From NCBI RefSeq assembly GCF_013041605.1, contig NZ_JABEQC010000006.1:186001-250000 (forward strand): DNA of 64,000 nucleotides, given 5' to 3'. This document shows positions 9,454 through 17,638 of the stretch, piece by piece (positions within the stretch are counted from its first letter, which is position 1; every line of letters begins with the position of its first letter). This DNA is from Vibrio plantisponsor (GTDB lineage: Bacteria; Pseudomonadota; Gammaproteobacteria; Enterobacterales; Vibrionaceae). Position numbers and translations under genes: made by a program. The notes below the pieces were generated by a model, which did no database searches, was not told where the DNA came from, and saw only the letters and a list, made by a program, of their open reading frames with translations.

Positions 9454-10290
9454 CTACTCTTTCAAACCGTGAACATGCATACGGCCTGCAATCAATCCCA
9501 TGCTGTATCCATGATCCAGTAATGCCTTGTTCATGGTTAGGCGTTTAACGGCAAAATGCTCTGGTGGCGCAATCACTCGAATGTTGGCGTCTTTCGGAGG
9601 ATTGCGAATAAATTCAAGCGAACCATTATATTTTTCAGCTCGCGCGGTGACGGCTTTCGCTACTTCCGGATAGCGAGCAAAGAGTTTTTTCATCATCCAT
9701 TCACTTTTCACTTTCGGCATTTCGTAACTTTCTGGGTGTGAAAGTACGACGGTAATATCTCTGGCTCCTCGACGATAAGCTTCTCTAACAGGAATGGAAT
9801 CTGAAACACCACCATCGGTATAGCACTGTCCATCAAAACAAGGGGTTTTCTTATACACGAGTGGTAACGCAGAGGTTGCCTCTATAGCCGTAACAAAATT
9901 GTCGGGCGTCACTTGATAGTAGTCTGGCTTACCCGTTTGAATATTTGTCGCGGCAGCATAGAACGGTACAGAAGAAAAAAGTGCACCTTCATTGATCGGA
10001 TAACGTTTGTTCGCTTCATCAATCAACCAACGGACATCAACCAAATCTCCACCTTTCAGAAAACGGCGCGGATTATAGAACTCGCTACTGGTAGCCAATT
10101 GTGTAATCACTTGGTAACTGCGTAACGGTTGATTGGACAAATAGCCGACAAGATTAGAGGCACCAGCAGAAACACCCATAACAAAATCATATGGACAGTG
10201 GTTTAGTTCCATAAACGAATCAAGTACGCCGCTAGCAAATATGCCACGCATCGCCCCACCTTCTACTACTAACGCTTTCTGTCCTGCCAT
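9454..10290 (-). CDS. Patatin-like phospholipase (YjjU-type)
   Basis: Serine-aspartate dyad acyl hydrolase of the patatin family, expected to act on phospholipids or other acyl esters. The 278 residues carry the oxyanion motif GGAMRG at 11-16, the nucleophile elbow GVSAG at 39-43 (S41), and the dyad aspartate D159 in TDGGVSD. Length and the MRG oxyanion form fit the E. coli YjjU-like subgroup with its C-terminal extension. There is no signal peptide, so it is likely cytoplasmic. The start follows AAGGG with a suitable spacer. It is probably cotranscribed with the 34-residue frame downstream. Confidence 0.88.
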   Translation of the reverse strand: MAGQKALVVEGGAMRGIFASGVLDSFMELNHCPYDFVMGVSAGASNLVGYLSNQPLRSYQVITQLATSSEFYNPRRFLKGGDLVDVRWLIDEANKRYPINEGALFSSVPFYAAATNIQTGKPDYYQVTPDNFVTAIEATSALPLVYKKTPCFDGQCYTDGGVSDSIPVREAYRRGARDITVVLSHPESYEMPKVKSEWMMKKLFARYPEVAKAVTARAEKYNGSLEFIRNPPKDANIRVIAPPEHFAVKRLTMNKALLDHGYSMGLIAGRMHVHGLKE

Positions 10291-10387
10291 TATTAAACCC
10301 TTATTATTGTTCTAACCGTATAAAGATAAATCTTAGTGGTTAAGCTCGCAAATGGGTTTGATTTATCAATTGGATAGATATTACCGA

Positions 10388-11158
10388 TTAAGCAGTAACT
10401 TCTTTAGCTGTAATCAGTTTCGTCAATTTGTTTGCTTCAAGGCGTGGACAGTTTGCGCATAGTGACCGCCCTTCACATTTATAGACCAGACAACAACTGG
10501 TTCTGACCAGCTTTAACTTGTTGGTGGTGCTATCAATTTTGAGGTTACTGATATGCTTTTGTGGCAAATCGAAGGCCTCTAGCCAAAGTTCCGCATGTCT
10601 AAGGATGGTGGTGTTTGAGTAGCTTGGTCTGATTTCTTGTAAACGTACTAAACAATTTAACAGATGATCTGCAAGTAGATGATGCGTGAACCCCGGACGA
10701 ATTCTTCCCCACTTATTGATAGCATCTCTATAAGTTTCAAACAGATGAGACAATTGCTGCCCCGCTTTTTTAATCAGTGTTGCGCGACAAGCATGTGTCC
10801 ATTCATGATCTCTAAAACTAAACCCTGCGATAAAACAGTTCTGTTTGTTTTGAGAAATGGTTGAAACGTCTGGTAGTGCTCGCTGTGTATAAATCGCGAC
10901 AAAGGAAACAAAAACTGGCTGCCAGCAAAGCAAATCCCATGTGCGAGTTAACCAATACGGTTGACCAGCTTCTGGATTGCGCTCGGCGAGTTCATTGTAA
11001 AGCCGTTCAATCGACTCAGGACTTAAAGAAGGAGGTGGCTCTTTGAATGCGGTTGTCTCTTCAAGACAGCCATCCAAGTATGGCGTTATCTGTCTGGCAT
11101 GAAGGAATAATTTTTCGAAATGTAGAGTGGATAAACCCATTGATAATAGCTGTAACAT
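10388..11158 (-). CDS. FhuF-like siderophore ferric-iron reductase
   Basis: Cytoplasmic 2Fe-2S protein expected to reduce and release iron from imported ferric siderophores. The 256-residue protein has the diagnostic C-terminal C-C-x10-C-x2-C cluster motif (C222, C223, C234, C237), exactly the spacing of E. coli FhuF, and an extra cysteine C228 inside it. It lies directly beside the TonB2 operon, and two Fur-box-like sites sit in the 86 bp upstream, so iron-starvation induction is likely. No strong ribosome site precedes the ATG at 11158; the in-frame ATG at 11140 is an alternative. The rest of the protein shows no other motif. Siderophore specificity is unknown. Confidence 0.8.
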   Translation of the reverse strand: MLQLLSMGLSTLHFEKLFLHARQITPYLDGCLEETTAFKEPPPSLSPESIERLYNELAERNPEAGQPYWLTRTWDLLCWQPVFVSFVAIYTQRALPDVSTISQNKQNCFIAGFSFRDHEWTHACRATLIKKAGQQLSHLFETYRDAINKWGRIRPGFTHHLLADHLLNCLVRLQEIRPSYSNTTILRHAELWLEAFDLPQKHISNLKIDSTTNKLKLVRTSCCLVYKCEGRSLCANCPRLEANKLTKLITAKEVTA

Positions 11159-11174
11159 TAAGAATTTATCAAAT

Positions 11175-11193
11175 AGTATCTATTATCATTACC
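11175..11193. promoter_or_regulatory. Candidate Fur box 1 upstream of the siderophore reductase gene
   Basis: Matches a strand variant of the 19-bp consensus GATAATGATAATCATTATC at 13 of 19 positions by hand alignment, with ATTATCATTA as its core. It lies 17 bp before the start codon. Confidence 0.5.
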
Positions 11194-11197
11194 ATGT

Positions 11198-11216
11198 GCA
11201 AATTATTATCATTACA
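11198..11216. promoter_or_regulatory. Candidate Fur box 2 upstream of the siderophore reductase gene
   Basis: Hand alignment to the 19-bp Fur consensus gives 14 of 19 matches (core ATTATCATTA). With box 1 it forms a tandem pair, a common arrangement at strongly iron-regulated promoters. Confidence 0.55.
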
Positions 11217-11220
11217 AGAA

Positions 11221-11242
11221 GATGGCCTATAAATAGGCCATC
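11221..11242 (-). terminator. Terminator hairpin of the tonB2 operon
   Basis: Perfect ten-base inverted repeat GATGGCCTAT / ATAGGCCATC with a two-base loop, two bases past the stop of the TPR gene. Reading on the minus strand it is followed by TTCTTGT, a modest T-rich tail. Confidence 0.7.
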
Positions 11243-11244
11243 TA

Positions 11245-12423
11245 TTAAGAAGTTTGGTTGTCTTTTACTTTGCGTAGCTGCGTTAAATACTTTATCCAGC
11301 TTTTTGCTTCTTCTGAAGGCTCAAGATTGTTGGCTTTCTTCGCTTCAATCAATGCTGGTTCGAGCTGGTTAAGTTTATACAGAGCCTTGGTTCGGGCTAA
11401 AGCAACCTGAGCTTGTTTGCCCTTCTCTTTTACATGATCCAACTCAGATAATGCATCATCATAGCGGGCTTGTTGCATGAGTATCTGAGCAATATTCCAG
11501 TGGTATTTCGCATCGAATTTAGAAGCTAATGCCCAAGCATCGATTGCTTTATCCCACTCTTTTGCTTGTTGCCAGTAATAAGCACGCTCAGTGATTAAAT
11601 CCACATTCGTTTGCGCTTCTTTCAAGTGCTCTAATACAAGCCCTGCACGCTCAGGAATACCGTTATGCGCATAAAGCTGAGCTAATAAACGTAAATCCGC
11701 ATCACTCAATTCGATTTTTTGCAATTGAGCTAAACCTAAACTGCTTAATGCATCTTTTTTCTTGCCAGTTCGGAGCTCCAAGTTAACCAGTTGCAACCAC
11801 CAGTTACTACGTTGTGGCTCCAGATTAATCAGCTTCTTAAGGGTTGGAATAGCTTGCTCCCAGCGCTCAAGCTGAAGCTGTGCTCCCAACTTAACCGAAA
11901 GTGGAGTCACGCTATCCGGTTGTTTGAACTTGTCATATTCAGAGATTGCAGCCAGTGTTTTTTGCCACTGCTCCATCTGGTAATGAACTTGCCCAATTCG
12001 CAACCATAGTTCGCTGGCGTTCTGGGTCGTTGGTATGTTTTTGCTTAACTGATAGTAATGAGGCAACGCTTGCTTATACTGCTGATTCATCAGAAGCAGG
12101 TCTGCTAACATACGCTCTGTTAACCAACCTTGATCATCTTTGAGTTCGCCACTTTCAACTGCTTGTTCCAAAGCCGTGATAGCCGGTTTGAGCTGTTCAT
12201 TCTGCCAATAGAAAACACCAAGCATTCGAGAAAAATAAGCCTTGTCATAAGCTCGCGAAACATCGGCTGTTCTCAGCGTTTCAATCGCCTGAGGCAATTT
12301 GTTCTCTTGCGCCAACTGATTGGCTTTCAGCGCTTTATTTGCCGCATACTGACTCAGTTCCGCAGCAACACTCCAAGATGCGGAACTTATCAGTAATAGA
12401 CAGATGATCATTCGTTTCATCAT
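11245..12423 (-). CDS. Periplasmic tetratricopeptide-repeat protein of the TonB2 operon
   Basis: A 392-residue protein with a signal peptide (MKRMIICLLLISSASWSVAA) and helical TPR-like repeats over most of its length, for example around QLAQENKLPQAIETL, QNEQLKPAITAL, WEQAIPTLKKL, WDKAIDAW and YDDALSELD. It is therefore expected to sit in the periplasm as a protein-interaction scaffold. The gene overlaps the tonB stop by ATGA, the last cistron of the six-gene operon, and is followed by a terminator hairpin. V. cholerae has a TPR gene at the same place (VC1543, by recall). A direct role in TonB2 function is inferred from position only. The start may be either of two adjacent ATGs. Confidence 0.8.
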   Translation of the reverse strand: MMKRMIICLLLISSASWSVAAELSQYAANKALKANQLAQENKLPQAIETLRTADVSRAYDKAYFSRMLGVFYWQNEQLKPAITALEQAVESGELKDDQGWLTERMLADLLLMNQQYKQALPHYYQLSKNIPTTQNASELWLRIGQVHYQMEQWQKTLAAISEYDKFKQPDSVTPLSVKLGAQLQLERWEQAIPTLKKLINLEPQRSNWWLQLVNLELRTGKKKDALSSLGLAQLQKIELSDADLRLLAQLYAHNGIPERAGLVLEHLKEAQTNVDLITERAYYWQQAKEWDKAIDAWALASKFDAKYHWNIAQILMQQARYDDALSELDHVKEKGKQAQVALARTKALYKLNQLEPALIEAKKANNLEPSEEAKSWIKYLTQLRKVKDNQTS

Positions 12424-13040
12424 TTGGCTAACTTAAACTCCAATTTTACAGATTGTCCGGGTTGAGTAACCGCTTTGCCATCTACCAGTTTAGGTTGATA
12501 CTTCCAGTTTCTTAACGCTCGTATCGCTTCACGCTCAAACACTCGCTTAGGTTCAGCTTCCAGAACTTCGATATCTGTTGGTTGACCTGTTTCGTCAATG
12601 GTAAAACTCATCACCACATAGCCTTCAATGCCCCTTTGTAAAGCGCGGGCTGGGTATGTTGGCTCGACACGATGCAGCGGCATCGCTTGTTGATTCGCAC
12701 CAATATCACCAAAGGTTGGTGCATTAATAGCAATACCATTGATCGCTGTATCTAAACCTAATAATGGAACACTCGAAAGCTGAGAACTGTTTGCTACAGC
12801 AGTCTGCTTTTGCGAAACTGGCGATTCTGGCGGCGGCTCTGGTAATTCTGGTTGTTCTGGAACACTTCTTTGTCTGCGTTGCACTTGATTTTCTTGCTCT
12901 AACATCACCATGTTGAAGCTAAGAGGTTGGCTCGCTTTAGGTGCACCTTGATTGCCGTTATCAACCATCCAAGCCATAAATGCGAACAAGCTGAGAGAGA
13001 TAAGTGCAGCTATCGGCGTAGCGAACAATAAACGCAGCAT
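12420..13040 (-). CDS. tonB2: Energy transducer TonB (TonB2 type)
   Basis: Couples proton-motive force captured by ExbB/ExbD to outer-membrane siderophore and haem receptors. The 206 residues show one N-terminal membrane anchor (about 6-25), a short proline-rich periplasmic section with PEQPELPEPPPE (about 61-72), and a C-terminal TonB domain with the YP motif (EPTYPARA) and the WKYQP segment near the end. The shortness of the proline region is typical of the Vibrio TonB2 class. It overlaps exbD by one base and the TPR gene by four, so translation is coupled. A Fur-like site before the first gene of the operon suggests iron regulation. Confidence 0.92.
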   Translation of the reverse strand: MLRLLFATPIAALISLSLFAFMAWMVDNGNQGAPKASQPLSFNMVMLEQENQVQRRQRSVPEQPELPEPPPESPVSQKQTAVANSSQLSSVPLLGLDTAINGIAINAPTFGDIGANQQAMPLHRVEPTYPARALQRGIEGYVVMSFTIDETGQPTDIEVLEAEPKRVFEREAIRALRNWKYQPKLVDGKAVTQPGQSVKLEFKLAK

Positions 13041-13444
13041 TAACGCTTCTCCGCGGCAAGTGCAATACTTTTAACCCCTGCACCTTTGGCTGCATCCATC
13101 ACTTGCACGACAGTTCCGTTATACGCATGTTCGTCAGCTTGAATCACCAACGAAGCTTCAGGTTGTTCCAGCAGCAGGTGCTCTAGTGTCGCCTGTACTC
13201 TTTCTACATCCACTTGTCGTTTATCAATAAAAATGTCGTTCGCAGAGGTAATCGCTACGAAAATACCCGCATCTTTTTGACTAACCACATTCGAAGCCGT
13301 AGGACGGTTAACTTCCACGCCTGATTCACGAACAAAAGAGCTAGTCACGATGAAAAAAATCAACATGATAAATACGATATCCAGCATAGACGTTAGATCT
13401 ATTTGTGCCTCTTCTTGCTGAGATTGACGTCGACCGAGTCTCAT
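13040..13444 (-). CDS. exbD2: Biopolymer transport protein ExbD (ExbD2)
   Basis: Inner-membrane partner of ExbB in the TonB2 energy-harvesting complex. The 134 residues have a short cytoplasmic N terminus, a single membrane helix (about 22-42) that contains the essential aspartate in LTSMLDIVFIMLIFF, and a periplasmic domain. Length matches the family (about 130-141). The gene overlaps exbB2 by four bases (ATGA) and tonB2 by one base. Confidence 0.93.
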   Translation of the reverse strand: MRLGRRQSQQEEAQIDLTSMLDIVFIMLIFFIVTSSFVRESGVEVNRPTASNVVSQKDAGIFVAITSANDIFIDKRQVDVERVQATLEHLLLEQPEASLVIQADEHAYNGTVVQVMDAAKGAGVKSIALAAEKR

Positions 13445-13983
13445 CGTTGACTCCTTAAAGATTTTTCTAATTTCATTTCTAACAGACGACAGGTTTTCAC
13501 TAGACGAGCATGAACAAACATACCTGCTAACGCAGCAACCATACCAGCCATAGTCGGCAGTGTGGCCAGTGAAATACCTGACGCCATTAATTTTGGATCG
13601 CTGCTGCCCTGAGTTGCCATCACATCAAAGACTGAGATCATCCCCGTCACTGTGCCTAGTAAACCCAGCATTGGGCAGATAGAAACCATCACTTTAATAA
13701 CATTAAGATTCTGAGTTAATGCGATGTGTGCTTGCCCGATCCAACCTTGCTTAATGGCGTGAGCATGCCATGAGTGATGCTCACTACGTTGATGCCACTG
13801 CTCAATCCACTTCTTACGCTGCTTAGGAAAAGTAAACACCAGATAAAGAATACGCTCGATAACCAACAACCAATACACCGCAACAACCGCAGCCAACCAC
13901 CACAATACTGCGCCACCCTGATCCATAAATTCAGTCAGTGGTAAGAACAGATCATTGAGTGGCATTAACCAGTCAGCTTGCAT
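13441..13983 (-). CDS. exbB2: MotA/TolQ/ExbB proton channel protein (ExbB2)
   Basis: Proton-channel subunit of the TonB2 complex. Using the ATG at 13981-13983 gives 180 residues; it follows AAGGG with a six-base spacer, which makes it preferable to an in-frame TTG six bases upstream. Three membrane helices are evident: about 21-46, and a pair about 98-120 and 133-158, with the conserved channel stretches MLGLLGTVTGMI and LPTMAGMVAALAGMF. This short form without a long N-terminal extension is the ExbB2 class of vibrios. The start of this gene lies ten bases after the ttpC stop. Confidence 0.92.
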   Translation of the reverse strand: MQADWLMPLNDLFLPLTEFMDQGGAVLWWLAAVVAVYWLLVIERILYLVFTFPKQRKKWIEQWHQRSEHHSWHAHAIKQGWIGQAHIALTQNLNVIKVMVSICPMLGLLGTVTGMISVFDVMATQGSSDPKLMASGISLATLPTMAGMVAALAGMFVHARLVKTCRLLEMKLEKSLRSQR

Positions 13984-13992
13984 TTTCAACCC

Positions 13993-15360
13993 TTACGCCG
14001 CATTGACCATTTTCGCAGAACCCGTTTCGCTGCTTTCACGCTCAGCTTGCTCTGCCACTAAACCAATACCCTGTTTTTCCAAAATATTGCGGATGTTCTC
14101 TGCCTGAGTACTTAGAATATTGTGTGCAAGTAACAATGGCATAGCAGCTACAAGGCCTAATACAGTCGTCACTAGTGCCATCGAAATACCACCCGCCATT
14201 ACTTTAGGGTCACCATTACCGAACTGAGTAATGACTTGGAAAGTCTCAATCATACCCGTCACCGTTCCGAGCAATCCAAGCATTGGCGCAAGTGCTGCCA
14301 GCAGTTTGAGCATGGACAAACCTTTTTCTAAACCTGTTTGTTCATCAACAACGGCTTCTAATAGACGCAGTTCTAAAGCTTCAACGCTGCGATGCTTTTC
14401 TTTGTCGTGAACAGAAAGAACTCGACCCAGCGGATTGTTTCCGGGCTGCTGTGGATTTTTAAGCTGCGCGGAAATTTTTTGTCGAGCAATAGCCAGTGAA
14501 GCACCACGATATAGAGCAATCACTAAACCGATAGCCAATAGCACAAGTATGATCTTTCCGACTACACCACCCGCTTCAAGGCGCTGTTCAAGCGTAGGCG
14601 TCAAGGCTAACTGCTCCAGCAGAATGCCGTGTGACGGATCCACAACAACGGAAGAAACATTGCCGTTTTCTAAAGCTTTTAACGAGTTCAGTGTTGGTGC
14701 ATTTTCAGGCTGAACCGAATACGCGACAGCATCTTTGCGACCATTATTCCACTGCAAATAACCTTGCTCTGAAACCAGTCCAAAAGCACCAAGACGTGTA
14801 GCTTGAACCGTTTGTTTACGACCTTCACCATCAATCAAGGTTACGTTTGTGGTAGAAGTTTCGCCACTTGCGGTGATCTGCTCTTGCATTGCTTGCCACA
14901 AACCCGTCAGCTGTTTCATCGAAGGCAAAGATTTAGCGGCAACGATATCTTCAATCACGCCAGCATTCGTTTGACGATCAACACCTGTTACAGATTGCGA
15001 AAGATCCCCTTGGATTTCTTTCGCGTTTTGACGAACAACACCAAAAATTTCGCCGAGACTCCCCGTCTCCAGACGAAGTTTTTCTTCTAAACGAGCCAGC
15101 GAATCTTCATTTTTAGAAAATTCTGCAGAAAGTTTGTCCGCTTGGCTTTGTAGATTGTTTCGCTTCGCCAACAACTGAGCTTTTTTATCCTTCAGTTGTT
15201 GTTCAGTAAGCTTGAACTCCGCTTCACGTTTAGCATCGTGATTACGTTGAACTGTATTTTCTGTTTTCGCTTGGCTAACAATATCCGTCGCAGCAACTGC
15301 AGATGTGTTAGCACCAATCAATAACGCAGCGCAGAGTAACGGAGCAAATTTGTTGTTCAT
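13993..15360 (-). CDS. ttpC: TtpC: ExbB-like protein with long periplasmic coiled-coil domain
   Basis: Accessory component of Vibrio TonB2 systems; in V. anguillarum and V. cholerae TtpC is needed for TonB2-dependent iron uptake (recalled literature). The 455 residues have a signal-like N terminus (MNNKFAPLLCAALLIG), a coiled coil about 35-120 (KLTEQQLKDKKAQLLAKRNN and following), a periplasmic domain, then an ExbB/MotA-type channel domain in the last third with MLGLLGTVTGMIETF and the matching GLVAAMPLLL helix. The ATG at 15358-15360 has GGAGG upstream, better than the ATG eight codons earlier. It is cotranscribed with DUF3450 before it and exbB2 after it, so the operon encodes two channel-type proteins. 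Confidence 0.87.
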   Translation of the reverse strand: MNNKFAPLLCAALLIGANTSAVAATDIVSQAKTENTVQRNHDAKREAEFKLTEQQLKDKKAQLLAKRNNLQSQADKLSAEFSKNEDSLARLEEKLRLETGSLGEIFGVVRQNAKEIQGDLSQSVTGVDRQTNAGVIEDIVAAKSLPSMKQLTGLWQAMQEQITASGETSTTNVTLIDGEGRKQTVQATRLGAFGLVSEQGYLQWNNGRKDAVAYSVQPENAPTLNSLKALENGNVSSVVVDPSHGILLEQLALTPTLEQRLEAGGVVGKIILVLLAIGLVIALYRGASLAIARQKISAQLKNPQQPGNNPLGRVLSVHDKEKHRSVEALELRLLEAVVDEQTGLEKGLSMLKLLAALAPMLGLLGTVTGMIETFQVITQFGNGDPKVMAGGISMALVTTVLGLVAAMPLLLAHNILSTQAENIRNILEKQGIGLVAEQAERESSETGSAKMVNAA

Positions 15361-15361
15361 A

Positions 15362-16132
15362 TTAGTTTGCCTCCGCATTAACAAGTGACACTGGCAGAGT
15401 TACTAGCGTTGGCGCGATTTGTTTCGCCGCTAAACTATAAGCTGTATCAAGGTCTGATTTATAACTGCTTTCAAGCGGTTGCCATTGCTTCTGAGCTTGA
15501 TTCCAAGTCCAGTATTGGGTTGCATTTGGATTACGGGCAATTAAAGCCACTCGACCAAGATAGAGAATATCGGCATCGACTGACTCATTGTCAGTTAAGC
15601 TAATTTGGCCTTGATAAGAACCAAGCTTACGGCCGTAATCCATTTCGATTTGGTAGGCTTCGAGAATTCTTCTGAATTTTTCAGCATCGCTGACATCTGC
15701 TCTTGGCATAAGAGACTTTAACTGCTCAAGACGATCAGTACGCGCTTGTAAACGGATAGGTTTATCTTGCTCAAGAATGGTCTGCAAACCATCAATCATC
15801 TGGTACATAAGAGGCACAATGCCCTGACGAGTATCTTTGATCTCTTCAATTTGTTTATCCAGACTCACCATTTCTTGTTTCTGGTTATCCACCAAAGCCT
15901 GCAAGTGATTTCGATACACTTCTAAGTTTTTTACTTGCTCGCTTAGCTGTTCAATTTCAGCCTGCAGTTCGATTGCAGAATTTGAACTCTTGTCGATTTT
16001 CTTTTGACTTGCAGCAGAAGCTTCGTTGGTTTTATTTTGAATCGCTTTTGCATCATCCAGCGTATTGGCGTGAATGGGCAAAGCTATTGATGCAGAAATA
16101 AGGATAAAACTGGATTTTAGAAAATTCATCAT
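15362..16132 (-). CDS. DUF3450 family periplasmic coiled-coil protein
   Basis: First gene of the TonB2 operon. With the ATG at 16130-16132 it has 256 residues: a signal peptide (MMNFLKSSFILISASIALPI, cleavage near HA-NT) followed by coiled coil over about 25-110 and a mixed C-terminal domain. DUF3450 proteins accompany ExbB-like genes in many gammaproteobacteria, but their biochemical role is unknown to me. The start is uncertain: an in-frame ATG at 16148-16150 would also keep the signal peptide, and none of the candidates has a clear ribosome site. Longer forms would read across the Fur-like box at 16171-16189, which argues against them. Confidence 0.75.
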   Translation of the reverse strand: MMNFLKSSFILISASIALPIHANTLDDAKAIQNKTNEASAASQKKIDKSSNSAIELQAEIEQLSEQVKNLEVYRNHLQALVDNQKQEMVSLDKQIEEIKDTRQGIVPLMYQMIDGLQTILEQDKPIRLQARTDRLEQLKSLMPRADVSDAEKFRRILEAYQIEMDYGRKLGSYQGQISLTDNESVDADILYLGRVALIARNPNATQYWTWNQAQKQWQPLESSYKSDLDTAYSLAAKQIAPTLVTLPVSLVNAEAN

Positions 16133-16170
16133 GTTAATCAGATAGCGCATTGTTGTGTTGGGATGGTAAT

Positions 16171-16189
16171 GATAAAAACTCTCATTATC
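16171..16189. promoter_or_regulatory. Candidate Fur box before the TonB2 operon
   Basis: GATAAAAACTCTCATTATC matches the 19-bp Fur consensus GATAATGATAATCATTATC at 14 positions, with both outer arms (GATAA and CATTATC) intact. It lies about 40 bp before the chosen DUF3450 start. Confidence 0.6.
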
Positions 16190-16316
16190 AACTGTAATTT
16201 GAAATATCCGTTCTTTTTTACTTACAAAATTTATGGCTATAGACAATATGTGCTGAATTTGCAGCGATGGAAAGTGTTTAAAGAGAATAGAGATAAGTTA
16301 TGGGGTTAGGAATGAA

Positions 16317-16340
16317 AAAAGGTGGCAAGAACCACCTTTT
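16317..16340 (-). terminator. Terminator of the lactate/malate-dehydrogenase-like gene
   Basis: Stem AAAAGGTGG with CCACCTTTT and a six-base loop; on the minus strand it is followed by a T-run. It lies 15 bp past the gene's stop. Confidence 0.85.
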
Positions 16341-16354
16341 AGAATCTGCTTATT

Positions 16355-17308
16355 TTAGTAACTTAATCCAGTAAGTTTAGCTACATGGATCATTTGATTA
16401 CGTAAGTTTGCAGCGATTTCGTCCAAACGCTGTTTTTCTTCTTCTGTAAATGGATGGATGAGAATCTTCTCTACCCCATTCTTACCGATGACAGCAGGTA
16501 AGCTCAGAACAACATCTTTGTAGCCGTATTCACCACGTAACAGTGTTCCGACTGGCAGTACTGAGTGTTCGTTGATCATAATTGCCTGAATGATACGGAA
16601 CACACTCGCAGCGATACCATGTACGGTATTGTTTTTGCGTTTGAAGATTTCAAACCCTGCTTGTTTAACCGATTCCAACAGTTCATCAGCATCAATTCGT
16701 GGAATATTGTTTGAATCACAGTAGTAGTCAGCCGGTTGCCCAGCAATGCTGATCAAACTCTTAGGTGTAAAACACTCACTGCCGTGTTCGCCTAGCACGT
16801 AACCAAACACGTTTTTAGGATCTAAGTTGACACGATGAGCGACAATCGCCATCAAACGTGCAGTATCAATAACACAACCCGCAGAAATAACGCGCGAAGG
16901 ACTGTAACCCGTGTTCGCCACAATACTATGAGTGACAATGTCACAAGGGTTAGTCACCACAATAAGTATTGCTTTAGGTGCAACACGTTCTATTTTCTTC
17001 GCAATATCGACACCAATCTTTGCGTTGATTTCAGCCAAGTCCATACGAGTCTGGCCTTGTTGAATTTGTGCACCTGCGGTAATGACCACAATATCAGCAC
17101 CAATCAACTCCATGTAATCATCGGTCGGTGTAATACGAGTATTTTTAGAGAAAGTTAGCGCCGCTGTGTGTCTGAAATCGAAAGCTTCGCCTTCTGCTCT
17201 TTTCACATCGAGGTCAAGAATAGTCAGCTCACTCACACTACCTAAGGTTAATAAGTAGTTACAGATACCTACTCCAACAGCACCAGCACCAATAACACCA
17301 ATTTTCAT
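16355..17308 (-). CDS. Lactate/malate dehydrogenase family enzyme, substrate uncertain
   Basis: NAD-dependent 2-hydroxyacid dehydrogenase fold, 317 residues. The Rossmann motif GAGAVG is at 7-12 and the NAD-selecting aspartate D34 follows ILDLD. Catalytic residues are present: R88 on the active-site loop, D148/R151 in VIDTAR, and H175 in GEHGSE. The residue that separates lactate (Gln102) from malate (Arg102) enzymes in the family numbering is I82 here, in GAQIQQGQTR, so neither activity follows from sequence. Length and the LDH-style loop place it closer to lactate dehydrogenases. It is monocistronic with its own terminator. The usual vibrio mdh (next to argR) is a different gene type. Confidence 0.8.
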   Translation of the reverse strand: MKIGVIGAGAVGVGICNYLLTLGSVSELTILDLDVKRAEGEAFDFRHTAALTFSKNTRITPTDDYMELIGADIVVITAGAQIQQGQTRMDLAEINAKIGVDIAKKIERVAPKAILIVVTNPCDIVTHSIVANTGYSPSRVISAGCVIDTARLMAIVAHRVNLDPKNVFGYVLGEHGSECFTPKSLISIAGQPADYYCDSNNIPRIDADELLESVKQAGFEIFKRKNNTVHGIAASVFRIIQAIMINEHSVLPVGTLLRGEYGYKDVVLSLPAVIGKNGVEKILIHPFTEEEKQRLDEIAANLRNQMIHVAKLTGLSY

Positions 17309-17638
17309 ATTCGTTCCTTGAACAACTTAGCAAGATCAAATTTAGGATTGTAGATTTTACTAGTATTAGCAACATTCATTCCAATTATATTTTGCAATAT
17401 AGCCATATTATGGCTTTATTGGCTGCAATATCGCTCTTTTATAGTTCATCAATCAATCATTACGATCCAGATTGGTGCAGCGATCCTGTCGTTTATTAAT
17501 GTGATTTAAGTCACCTGTTCCATAAATCTTTAACCTTAGTGACATTTTTCGTCCACCTAGGTGAAACATTTCTTCGCCACCATAGCATCAAACGAAACAC
17601 AAACAGTATCGTTCGAAACTTAACAAGGAATAAAGTCA
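17309..17638. promoter_or_regulatory. Divergent promoter region, ldh-like gene and ugp operon
   Basis: 330 bp with no gene. It holds a CRP-like site (17500-17515), a ten-base palindrome CACCTAGGTG (17554-17563) that could be a repressor site, and the ugpB ribosome site AAGGAA. I looked for tandem Pho-box CTGTCAT repeats, expected for phosphate-controlled ugp, and found none convincing. Confidence 0.5.
17500..17515. promoter_or_regulatory. Candidate CRP site of the ugp operon
   Basis: TGTGA-N6-TCACC, nine of ten core positions matching TGTGA-N6-TCACA, 124 bp before the ugpB start. Suggests catabolite control of glycerol-3-phosphate uptake. Confidence 0.6.

Noticed and set aside
14435..15090. 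Plus-strand open frames opposite ttpC
   Set aside because: They are antisense shadows of a conserved coding gene; no ribosome sites or recognisable domains.
17309..17638. Pho box before ugpB
   Set aside because: CTGTCGT occurs once at about 17486, but no second CTGTCAT-like half-site lies 11 bases away.
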